Source: Lysobacterales bacterium (GTDB lineage: Bacteria; Pseudomonadota; Gammaproteobacteria; Xanthomonadales; SZUA-5). Taken from it: a stretch of 40,384 nucleotides of DNA. The stretch is taken from the NCBI GenBank assembly GCA_019187485.1, contig JABAQR010000051.1:1-40384 (forward strand), written 5' to 3'. The first letter of the stretch is position 1, and every line of letters starts with the position of its first letter. A model generated the notes under the pieces. The model was not told the DNA's origin. It did not search any database and saw only the letters and a list, made by a program, of their open reading frames with translations. Made by a program: the position numbers and the translations under genes. Shown one piece after another: positions 13,558 to 20,831 of the stretch.

Positions 13558-13718
13558 CCAACTCTTCGCGAATATCGCCGAAGGTGCGCGATCTGAGCCT
13601 GCCCCTATGCGTCCGCTCCTCGACAAGTGTTTGAAAGTTCGTCGTTTCTGACTGGCCCGCCGATTGCAGCGGGTTAACCCGTCGGATCCTTGTGCAGGTC
13701 CGTTGTGGAGGTGCTCCG

Positions 13719-13937
13719 ATGAGTGCAGGTCGTGGTTCTGCGGGCAATGTGATCGCCGCGCTCGCGAGTTTCTTCATCGCCGGGCTCGGCCAGTTGCTGC
13801 AGGGGCGCTTGCTGATCGCGATCGTTCAGTTCGTGCTCGCGGCGATCCTGTGGCTGGTCTTCCTCGGCTGGATCATCCACCTGTGGTCGATCCTCGACGC
13901 CGCGCTGTACGAGCCGCCGCAGCGCTGCTACTGCTGA
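13719..13937 (+). CDS. Small two-helix membrane protein (TM2-like)
   Basis: A 72-aa inner membrane protein with two hydrophobic segments: VIAALASFFIAGLGQLLQGR and LLIAIVQFVLAAILWLVFLGWI. The Phe-x-x-Gly-Leu-Gly-Gln-Leu-x-x-Gly turn between the helices is the hallmark seen in TM2-domain and related small proteins of unknown function. The C-terminus is WSILDAALYEPPQRCYC with two cysteines at the end. I chose the ATG at 13719 because GGAGG (13707-13711) precedes it at a good distance; the frame is open 27 nt further upstream. Its stop is only 2 nt from the stop of the convergent antiporter gene. Role unknown. Confidence 0.82.
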   Translation: MSAGRGSAGNVIAALASFFIAGLGQLLQGRLLIAIVQFVLAAILWLVFLGWIIHLWSILDAALYEPPQRCYC

Positions 13938-13939
13938 AG

Positions 13940-16000
13940 TCAGCTTGCCGGTCCCTGCGCGAGCAGGCTGCGGGCCTGCGCGATCGCATCGTGGGTGCCG
14001 GCGAGGACCAGGATGTCGTCGCTCTGGAGCGCCTGCTTGCCGTCCGGGGTCAGCACCGAGCCCTCGCCACGGCGGATGGCGAGCACGGTCGCGCCGGTCA
14101 CCGCGCGCAGGTTGATCTCGCCGAGCGTGCGGCCCACCCAGGGATTGCCGGTGGCGAACACGAAGGGTGCGAGGTCGCCGAGGCCGGGCAGCAGATGCTC
14201 CATCTGGTCGAGCGCCCGTTCCTGCTCGACCCCGCTGGCGCCGGGCAACGCCACCGCCGCGACCAGCGCCTCGGCGCCGGCGCGTACATGTCCCTGCAAC
14301 TGGGTCGCGCTGCGCCAGAAGGCGAATCCCGCGACGCCCAACAAGAGCAACAGCGGCAGTACGCCGCGCACGCCAGGCACGAAAGGCTGGAGCAACGCGC
14401 TGCAAGGCAGGACGATCAGCACCATGAGTCCCAATTGCAGCGCGACCACGAAGGCGCGGCGCGGCGCCTGTGCGAAGTCCACTTCCCCCTCCGGCACCGG
14501 CGGCAGCGCCGCCAGCGCGAGCGCGCGCCCGAGCGCACGCACCAGCCGGAACAGCCCGAGCGCAAGCGGCAGCGCAAGTGCCGCAAAACCAATCGCGACG
14601 ATCCAGCGCACCGCATCGGCGGCCAGCGGCAACTTGCGGCGCAGGAAGCCGGCCACCTCGTCGGCACCGGCGCTGGAGGCGATCAACAGGGCCACCAACA
14701 GTGCCGCATCAAGCACGATCAGGCGCACCAGTCGGCGTACGCGCGCGCCCAGCGTGCCGCGCCGGCGTGCGTCGCCAAGATGTTCGATCCAGCTTCCGTA
14801 GAGCGCGACGAAGGTCTGCAGCGCGCGTGGCAGCACTTGGTCGATGCGCTCGCCCAGGCGCGCCGAGTGCTGCACCGCGAAGGGCGTCAGCAAAGTGGTC
14901 AGGCAGGACACGCCGACCGCGATCGGATACAGGCGCGAATCGATCGCACCGAGGCTCACGCCGAGGCCGGCGATGATGAAGGAGAACTCGCCGATCTGGC
15001 CCATTGCCAATCCCGCCTGGGCCGATGCCTTGACCGGACTGCCGGTCGCGAAGAAGCCAAGCGCCACGCCGACGAACTTGCCGACCACCACCAGCGCCGA
15101 GAACAGCGCGATCCAGTGCCACTGCGCGAACATCTGGGCGGGATCGATGGACAGGCCGACCGAGACGAAGAACACCGCGGTGAACATGTCGCGCAGCGGC
15201 CGGATCTGGCCGGCGATGCGCTTGCCCTCGCCCGATTCGGCCACCAGGCAGCCGGCGAGGAAGGCACCGAGCGCCACCGAGTACTCATAGCGCTGCGCGG
15301 CCAGCGCGGCTGCGAAGCAGACGCCGACCGAGGTCACCAGCGTGGTCTCCGGCCGCTTCAGCGACACCACGAAACGGATCAGCCGCGGCACCACCAGCAG
15401 GCCGACCAGCATCAGCACCGTCAGGAAGATGCCGAGCCGGCCGGCCGCCGTCGCCAGGCCCGCGACATCCAGGCTGCGCGTGGTTGCGAGCGTGGTCAGC
15501 AAGGCGATCAGCAGGATCGCAAAGATGTCCTCGATCACCAGCGCGCCGAAGATCTGCTCGCGCACGCGCGGCGAGACCCGGTGCTCCTCGAAGGTGCGCG
15601 CGATGATCGTGGTCGAGGAAATCGCCACCATCGCCGCCAGAAAGGCGCATTCGATCGGCGCGAAGCCGGCCAGTCGCCCGGCGAGGTAGCCCAGAAACAG
15701 CATCAGGCCCATCTCGACCAGCACCACGACGAAGCCGCGCGGCCCAATCTCGACGAGCTTGCGCAGCGACAGTTCCATGCCGATGTAGAACATCAGCAGG
15801 ATCACGCCGAGTTCCGACAGCGTGACGATGATGCCGGGATCGGCCACCAGCAGCGGCGGCGCGTGCGGTCCGATCAGCACGCCGGCGAGCAGGTAGCCGA
15901 GCACCACCGGCAGGTGCACGCGCTGGCACAGCACCGTGGTCGCCGCGGCGACGCACAGCACCATGGCCAGGCTCTCGAGGAAATGCGAATCCGCGTGCAT
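13940..16000 (-). CDS. CPA2-family cation:proton antiporter with extra membrane helices and a TrkA-C domain
   Basis: A 686-aa Kef/CPA2-type monovalent cation:proton antiporter. Residues about 8-385 form the Na_H_Exchanger core, including VLGYLLAGVLIGPHAPPLL, a FAILLIALLTTLATTRSL region and a long helix series. Residues about 420-570 add four further hydrophobic helices, for example LIVLDAALLVALLIASSAGA and VLPLLLLLGVAGFAFWRSA. The C-terminus (about 610-682) is a TrkA-C/RCK_C domain: VTGATVLAIRRGEGSVL and QSDDILVLAGTHDAI. The NAD-binding TrkA-N domain of KefB/KefC is absent, so ligand sensing would rest on TrkA-C alone. Expected role is K+ or Na+ efflux with proton uptake; ion and regulator are not determinable here. 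Confidence 0.9.
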   Translation of the reverse strand: MHADSHFLESLAMVLCVAAATTVLCQRVHLPVVLGYLLAGVLIGPHAPPLLVADPGIIVTLSELGVILLMFYIGMELSLRKLVEIGPRGFVVVLVEMGLMLFLGYLAGRLAGFAPIECAFLAAMVAISSTTIIARTFEEHRVSPRVREQIFGALVIEDIFAILLIALLTTLATTRSLDVAGLATAAGRLGIFLTVLMLVGLLVVPRLIRFVVSLKRPETTLVTSVGVCFAAALAAQRYEYSVALGAFLAGCLVAESGEGKRIAGQIRPLRDMFTAVFFVSVGLSIDPAQMFAQWHWIALFSALVVVGKFVGVALGFFATGSPVKASAQAGLAMGQIGEFSFIIAGLGVSLGAIDSRLYPIAVGVSCLTTLLTPFAVQHSARLGERIDQVLPRALQTFVALYGSWIEHLGDARRRGTLGARVRRLVRLIVLDAALLVALLIASSAGADEVAGFLRRKLPLAADAVRWIVAIGFAALALPLALGLFRLVRALGRALALAALPPVPEGEVDFAQAPRRAFVVALQLGLMVLIVLPCSALLQPFVPGVRGVLPLLLLLGVAGFAFWRSATQLQGHVRAGAEALVAAVALPGASGVEQERALDQMEHLLPGLGDLAPFVFATGNPWVGRTLGEINLRAVTGATVLAIRRGEGSVLTPDGKQALQSDDILVLAGTHDAIAQARSLLAQGPAS

Positions 16001-16045
16001 GCCCGGTTTCTAGCATGCACGCGGCGCGGACGTCATCCGCCGCAA

Positions 16046-16122
16046 TGGCGGGCCCGGAGGGACTCGAACCCCCGACCACCTGGTTCGAAGCCAGGTGCTC
16101 TATCCAACTGAGCTACGGACCC
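16046..16122 (-). tRNA. tRNA-Arg (anticodon TCG)
   Basis: A 77-nt tRNA with encoded CCA. Acceptor GGGTCCG pairs with CGGGCCC (one T-G wobble), D-arm GCTCAGTTGGATAGAGC, anticodon arm CCTGG-CTTCGAA-CCAGG with anticodon TCG, T-arm GGTTCGAGTCC. Its 5' end is only 5 nt after the stop of the same-strand amino acid permease gene. It is therefore either released from that mRNA or transcribed from a promoter inside the permease 3' end. Confidence 0.96.
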
Positions 16123-16127
16123 CGAGA

Positions 16128-17570
16128 TCAGCCTTTCCCGTTCGCCAGCGCGCTGCGCTTCATGCCGTACATGAGATAGACGGCAATACCGATCGCCCCC
16201 CAGATCAGGAACAACCGGATCGTCTCCCAGCCCAGCGAGAAGAACAAGATGGTGCAGCCGATCACTGCAAGCGGCCCGACCAGCCAGACCATGGGCGTAC
16301 GGAAGGGACGGTAGCGGTCCGGCTGCGACTTGCGCAACACCATCACGCCGATCGCGACCACGAAGAAGGCGAACAGGGTGCCAGAGTTCGAGATGTCGGC
16401 CAGCGCGCCGACCGGGAACATCGCTGCGAACAGCGAGACTGCGACACCGGTGATGATCGTGACCACGTGCGGGGTCGAATACTTCTCGTGCACGCGCGAA
16501 AAAACTTCCGGCATCAGGCCGTCGCGCGACATCACGAACAGGATGCGGGTCTGGCCGTAGATCATCATCAGGATCACGCTCGGCAGCGCGATCACGGCCG
16601 CCGCCGCTACCCAGTTACCGACCTGGCCATAGCCGATCTCGCGCAGCACGAAGGCCAGCGGTTCCTTCGACTGCGCCAGCGCGCCGCCGGGCTGTGCGCC
16701 AACCGCACCGGTCGCGGCATAGGCGACCAGCAGGTAGAAGACGGTGCACACCGCAAGCGAACCGATCAGGCCGATGGGGACATTGCGGTTGGGGTTCCTG
16801 GTTTCCTCGGCGGCGGTCGATACCGCATCGAAACCAACGTAGGCGAAGAAGATCGAGGCGGCGGCACCGAGCACACCGACCGAAGACAGCGGCGTGCCCC
16901 ATCCATTCGGCAGCAGCGGCTCGAAATGGACGCCCTTGACCGCCGGCAGCGCCAGGATCACGAACACCGTCAGCGCGAGCACCTTGATCGCGACCAGCAC
17001 CGCGTTGACCTGGGCGCTCTTGCTGGTGCCGATCACCAGCAGCCAGGTGACCAGCAGCGAAATCAGGAAGGCGAGCAGATTGAAGCCGCCGCTGGCGACG
17101 GTGCCATCGGCGAGCGTGATGGTGTCCTTGGGGCCGGCGGTCAGCGCCAACGGCAGGCCCATGCCCATCTCGCGCAGCACGCCGTTGATGTAGCCGGACC
17201 AGCCGACTGCGACCGCGCCGGCTGCCACCGCGTACTCCAGGATCAGCGCCCAACCGACCAGCCAGGCGACGAACTCCCCGAGGATCGCGTAGGAATAGGT
17301 GTAGGCCGAACCGGAGACCGGCACCATCGCCGCGATTTCGGCATACACCAGCGCGGTCAGTGCGCACACGATCGCGGCGATCACAAAGGAAAACATCATG
17401 CCGGGACCGGCCTTGTTGGCGGCCACCGCGGTCAGCACGAAGATGCCGGTGCCGATGATCGCGCCGATGCCGAGCATGGTCAGTTGCAGGGCGCCCAACT
17501 GGCGCTTCAGGCTTTTCTTCGCCGCCGTTTCCAGGATCTGGTCGAGCGGTTTGACGCGCCAGAAAATCAT
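16128..17570 (-). CDS. APC-superfamily amino acid permease (cationic amino acid transporter-like)
   Basis: A 480-aa inner membrane transporter with about 12-13 helices, similar to YfnA/CAT-type members of the amino acid-polyamine-organocation superfamily. Helix 1 carries GIGAIIGTGIFVLTA, the unwound substrate-binding Gly-x-Gly-Ile-Phe motif. AYTYSYAILGEFVAWLVGWALILEY and FFAYVGFDAVSTAAEETRNP NRNVP are further CAT-type hallmarks. It probably imports or exchanges amino acids with protons; the substrate is not certain. The ATG at 17570 gives MIFWRVKPLDQIL, the usual short cytoplasmic lead-in of this subgroup. It diverges from the Nudix gene, and tRNA-Arg lies immediately downstream. Confidence 0.92.
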   Translation of the reverse strand: MIFWRVKPLDQILETAAKKSLKRQLGALQLTMLGIGAIIGTGIFVLTAVAANKAGPGMMFSFVIAAIVCALTALVYAEIAAMVPVSGSAYTYSYAILGEFVAWLVGWALILEYAVAAGAVAVGWSGYINGVLREMGMGLPLALTAGPKDTITLADGTVASGGFNLLAFLISLLVTWLLVIGTSKSAQVNAVLVAIKVLALTVFVILALPAVKGVHFEPLLPNGWGTPLSSVGVLGAAASIFFAYVGFDAVSTAAEETRNPNRNVPIGLIGSLAVCTVFYLLVAYAATGAVGAQPGGALAQSKEPLAFVLREIGYGQVGNWVAAAAVIALPSVILMMIYGQTRILFVMSRDGLMPEVFSRVHEKYSTPHVVTIITGVAVSLFAAMFPVGALADISNSGTLFAFFVVAIGVMVLRKSQPDRYRPFRTPMVWLVGPLAVIGCTILFFSLGWETIRLFLIWGAIGIAVYLMYGMKRSALANGKG

Positions 17571-17738
17571 CGGATGGATTCCCTCGGTGTGCGGCCGGTG
17601 AGGTGCTTCGCCCCGGCCAGGTGGAGGCTCGGCAGACGCCGGCGCGCGGACCCGAGGTCGCGCGCCTGAGCGGCGGCTGGACCCAGGCGCCGGGTAACAT
17701 ACGGCAGCCCCCATGGGGCGGCAAGCAGCGGAGGCCGC

Positions 17739-18308
17739 ATGACGCAAGCCACCATCCACGCGCTGGTGCAGGAGCTGCTGCGCTATCGCGATGCGCATGT
17801 GGACGAGCGCGACACGGCGGAGCGCTTCCTCGCCTTCGCGCACAGCGGCGACGATGTCTGCCTGCGCAGCCGTCCGGACGGTCATTTCACGGCCTCCTGC
17901 TGGCTGCTTTGCAACGATGGCGAGCGCGTGCTGCTGACCCACCACCGCAAGCTCGATCGCTGGCTGCAGCCCGGCGGCCACGCCGATGGCGATGCCGACC
18001 TCGCGCGCGTGGCCTGGCGCGAGGCGGCCGAGGAATCCGGTTTGCCCGACCTGCTGGTCGAGGGCGCGATCTTCGACCTCGACGCGCACACCATCCCGGC
18101 GCACGGCGCCGAGCCCGCGCACCTGCATTGGGACGTGCGCTACGTGGTGCATTGCCGCGGCAGCGAGGACTGCGTGGTGTCGGCCGAGTCGCACGCACTG
18201 GTCTGGGTGCCGGTGGCGACGGTGCTGGCGAGCGACGATGCCTCCTTGCGGCGGATGGCGGCGAAGTGGCTTGCGCGCGCGCAAGGCCGGCCCACCGCCG
18301 TGGGTTAA
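17739..18308 (+). CDS. Nudix hydrolase
   Basis: A 189-aa Nudix-fold pyrophosphohydrolase. The Nudix helix reads GGHADGDADLARVAWREAAEESGL. The Arg-Glu-x-x-Glu-Glu-x-Gly core that binds the catalytic Mg2+ is intact, but the first Glu of the G-x5-E pattern is Ala, as in some members of this branch that have an Asp-rich lead-in (Asp-Gly-Asp-Ala-Asp). The preceding strand HHRKLDRWLQPGG is typical. The substrate, a nucleoside diphosphate derivative or similar, is unknown. GGAGG at 17730-17734 precedes the ATG at 17739 with 4 nt spacing. The deacetylase-like gene follows after 36 nt on the same strand and is probably cotranscribed. Confidence 0.93.
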   Translation: MTQATIHALVQELLRYRDAHVDERDTAERFLAFAHSGDDVCLRSRPDGHFTASCWLLCNDGERVLLTHHRKLDRWLQPGGHADGDADLARVAWREAAEESGLPDLLVEGAIFDLDAHTIPAHGAEPAHLHWDVRYVVHCRGSEDCVVSAESHALVWVPVATVLASDDASLRRMAAKWLARAQGRPTAVG

Positions 18309-18344
18309 GCTGCCCGGGCGGAGCAGCAGTGCGCGGAGGGCGCC

Positions 18345-19283
18345 TTGAAGCTGGCCTACCTGTCCCACCCCGATTGCCTGCGCCACGAGATGGGCGCGGG
18401 CCATCCGGAATCTCCGGCGCGGCTGCGCGCGATCGAGGACCGCCTCGGTGCCGCCGGCGTGCTCGACTGGCTGCTGCACGTGGAAGCTCCGGAAGTGGCG
18501 CCGGAGGCGCTGCGGCGCGCGCACGACGCGCTCTACCTGGCGGAGCTCGCGGCGCTCGATCCCGGCGCCGGCTATGCGCACGTCGATCCCGATACCTGGG
18601 CCAACGCCTGGTCGCTGCGCGCGGCGCGGCGCGCGGCCGGCGCGGTGGTGCGCGCGGTCGACGGCGTGATCGCCGGCGAATTCGAGCGCGCCTTCTGCGC
18701 GGTGCGTCCGCCCGGCCACCACGCCACGCGCGCGGCGGCGATGGGCTTCTGTTTCTACAACAATGCCGCGATCGGCGTGTTGCACGCGCTCGACCACCAC
18801 GGCCTCGCGCGCGTCGCGCTGATCGACTTCGACGTGCATCACGGCAATGGTTCCGAGGACATCCTCGCCGGCGAGGAGCGCGTGCTGATGGTCTCGACCT
18901 TCCAGCATCCGCTGTATCCGGCCAGCGGCGTCGACCCGCTCGGGCCGAACATGTGCAACGTGCCGCTCGCCCCGTACACCGACGGCAGCGCCCTGCGCGG
19001 CGCCGTCATTCGCGACTGGCTGCCGGCGCTGGACGCCTTCCGGCCGCAGCTGATCGTGGTCTCGGCCGGCTTCGATGCCCACCGCGACGACGACATGTCG
19101 CAACTGCGCTGGAGTGAGGACGACTACGCCTGGGTGACCACGCAGATCGTCGACGTCGCCCACCGACACGCACGCGGGCGCATCGTGTCCACGCTCGAGG
19201 GGGGCTACGACCTGCCGGCGCTGGGGTGCAGCGTGCTCGCGCACATCCGCGCGCTCGGTGAGACGATGCCGGCATCGGCATGA
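18345..19283 (+). CDS. Histone deacetylase-like amidohydrolase (class II/AcuC-ApaH superfamily)
   Basis: A 312-aa zinc amidohydrolase of the arginase/deacetylase superfamily. Active-site elements in order are the catalytic His pair in RPPGHHA (His125-His126), zinc ligands Asp163 and His165 in IDFDVHHGNG, the third zinc Asp in VVSAGFDAHRDDD, and the EGGYDLPALG transition-state loop. All catalytic residues are present. Bacterial members deacetylate acetyl-lysine proteins, acetylpolyamines or small acetyl-amides; which one is unknown. It starts with TTG at 18345 (MKLAYLSHPDCLRHEMG): GGAGGG at 18335-18340 is placed correctly for it, and no ATG fits the conserved N-terminus. It is downstream of the Nudix gene in one probable operon. 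Confidence 0.93.
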   Translation: MKLAYLSHPDCLRHEMGAGHPESPARLRAIEDRLGAAGVLDWLLHVEAPEVAPEALRRAHDALYLAELAALDPGAGYAHVDPDTWANAWSLRAARRAAGAVVRAVDGVIAGEFERAFCAVRPPGHHATRAAAMGFCFYNNAAIGVLHALDHHGLARVALIDFDVHHGNGSEDILAGEERVLMVSTFQHPLYPASGVDPLGPNMCNVPLAPYTDGSALRGAVIRDWLPALDAFRPQLIVVSAGFDAHRDDDMSQLRWSEDDYAWVTTQIVDVAHRHARGRIVSTLEGGYDLPALGCSVLAHIRALGETMPASA

Positions 19284-19327
19284 GCGACCGGGCTGGCGAG
19301 CGGCAAGGTCTCGGCCTCGTGGCGACC

Positions 19328-19345
19328 GGCCCGCAGCAGCGGGCC
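19328..19345. terminator. Possible bidirectional terminator hairpin
   Basis: GGCCCGC (19328-19334) and GCGGGCC (19339-19345) form a perfect 7-bp GC stem with a 4-nt loop. It sits in the 186-nt gap between the convergent deacetylase-like and LTXXQ genes. No T-run follows on either strand, so the terminator reading is tentative. Nothing else was recognised in this gap. Confidence 0.3.
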
Positions 19346-19469
19346 CGGCGTCGGCATGGGCGCGACCGCAGCGCAAACCGATTGTCGGGTTCGACGCAGA
19401 CCCTGTCCGGCGCGCCCCCGTGGCGCCGCGGGCTGCCGGAATCGGCAGGGCGCGCGGGGCGCCCTTGGC

Positions 19470-19799
19470 TCACTGCGCTCGCTGCGCCGACGCGTACGGC
19501 GGCCGCACGTCGGGGCTCGGACGCGCCGCTTCGAGCGCGACCAGCTGGTCCGGCGTCAGCAGCGCCGCCAGTTCGGATCGGTGGCGCTCGCGCAGTGCCG
19601 TGTCGGCCTGCTGGTGTTCCCGACGTTGACGCAGCAAGACTTGGCGTACCTGTTCGCGACGAGCGTTGTCCAGTTCGAGTCGGGACAGGACGTGCTCGAC
19701 CGGCGGCGCAAGGCGCTCCGGCGGTGGCGGTGGCATCGGCTGCGCGCAAACGATGCTGGACAACACGTTCAGGACGATCAGGTAAAGGATCCTGGGCAC
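19470..19799 (-). CDS. Small exported LTXXQ-motif protein (Spy/CpxP-like)
   Basis: A 109-aa protein with a hydrophobic signal peptide (ILYLIVLNVLSSIVCAQ, cleavage likely after Val-Cys-Ala). A Pro-rich linker follows, then a charged helical domain: LELDNARREQVRQVLLRQRR leading to SELAALLTPDQLVALE. The Leu-Thr-x-x-Gln motif near the end of the helix is the signature of the Spy/CpxP family, periplasmic chaperone-like proteins that often answer envelope or metal stress. It starts with GTG at 19799; GGAG lies about 10 nt upstream. No ATG fits the signal peptide. It is short for the family (about 140-165 aa), with one clear LTXXQ motif. No sensor kinase gene is nearby. The 19800-20036 gap shows no gene. 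Confidence 0.72.
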   Translation of the reverse strand: MPRILYLIVLNVLSSIVCAQPMPPPPPERLAPPVEHVLSRLELDNARREQVRQVLLRQRREHQQADTALRERHRSELAALLTPDQLVALEAARPSPDVRPPYASAQRAQ

Positions 19800-20036
19800 G
19801 GCGGCACTCCGCTCCGGCGACGATCGCCGGGTCGGGGACAAGCCTGCGTCCAGAGTGTGGCGCAAATTTGCAGGAAGCGGGCAGAGATCGGGGAACCGGT
19901 GGTTTGCATCGCAGGCATGCGTGAACGGTGCAGGACGCGGAGCTGCGGGCCGCGCTTCGTGGACATACGGCCGTGATCGCAACCAGTGCTGCCGCCGCCG
20001 CGATGGTGGGTGCATTCCCCCCAGCGCGAGGCCTTG

Positions 20037-20831
20037 CTACAGCCACTGCGCCAACCGGAAGTGATGCGGTTTGCGGAACAGCATGCGCCGCAGCAGGCCA
20101 TCGCGCCGGAATGGTTGCCAGCCGCCCTCGGGCTGCGCAAGACGATCCGCGACCGCCCACAGCACGAGCGGATTGACCCCCATGCCGAGATGACTGGCGG
20201 CGATCTCGATGTTCTCGCTGCGATCGGCATCTGGCGCCAGGGACACCTTCCAGGAAACGATGCCGTCGGCCTTGCTGAAGATCGAGGTGTTCGGCATCGG
20301 CGGCTGCACGCTCGCCATGCGCCGGAGTTCCGGGTCGTCGGTGCGCCAGCCGCTGACCGCCTCGAAGATCTTCCAGGCGTTGGTGGCGCGTCCGTGCGGC
20401 TGCACCGGCGAGCCCAGCGTGATCACGTTGCGCACGGAGTCCGGCAGGTGCGCGCCGACCGCGCGCGCCATGGCCCCGCCGAGCGACCAGCCGATGAGAC
20501 TGAGCTTGCGGCCGTGCTTGCGCTCGATCCGACGTACCCGCGCCAGCAGCTTGGGCACGGTTTCGCCACGCGGGCCGAAGTTGACGCCGAGTTGCCATGG
20601 GTAGGATACGTAGCCGAGTTCCTCGAGCAGGCGTCGCAGCGGCCAAGTGGAGCTGTCGCCGGCGACCAGGCCCGGCAGCACCATCACCGGGTGGCCATCG
20701 CCGCGAGGCGCACGCTTCAGCAGCGGCCAAGCCAGCGGCAAGGCCGCCCATTCCAGCACCGCCCGCGACTCCAGCGCGAACAGCAGTCGCGAGGGCGGTG
20801 GCGGGCTCAGGGTTTCGCTGCCGATGCTCAT
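20037..20831 (-). CDS. Alpha/beta-hydrolase (lipase/esterase-like)
   Basis: A 264-aa alpha/beta-hydrolase fold protein. The oxyanion strand is HPVMVLPGLVAGDSSTWPLR. The nucleophile elbow is SLIGWSLGGAMAR with Ser116 in Gly-Trp-Ser-Leu-Gly. Asp (SKADGIVSW) and His (AASHLGMG) candidates complete the triad in the expected order. It has no signal peptide and is probably cytoplasmic. The N-terminus holds an amphipathic segment. The ATG at 20831 overlaps the stop of the upstream WS/DGAT gene as ATGA, implying coupled translation. That context suggests action on wax esters, triacylglycerol or acyl-CoA-derived lipids, but the substrate is inference. Confidence 0.9.
   Translation of the reverse strand: MSIGSETLSPPPPSRLLFALESRAVLEWAALPLAWPLLKRAPRGDGHPVMVLPGLVAGDSSTWPLRRLLEELGYVSYPWQLGVNFGPRGETVPKLLARVRRIERKHGRKLSLIGWSLGGAMARAVGAHLPDSVRNVITLGSPVQPHGRATNAWKIFEAVSGWRTDDPELRRMASVQPPMPNTSIFSKADGIVSWKVSLAPDADRSENIEIAASHLGMGVNPLVLWAVADRLAQPEGGWQPFRRDGLLRRMLFRKPHHFRLAQWL

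Noticed and set aside
13664-16111. Plus-strand open frame of about 815 codons across the antiporter gene
   Set aside because: Gln/Arg/His-rich antisense shadow; the minus strand encodes a clear CPA2 antiporter here.
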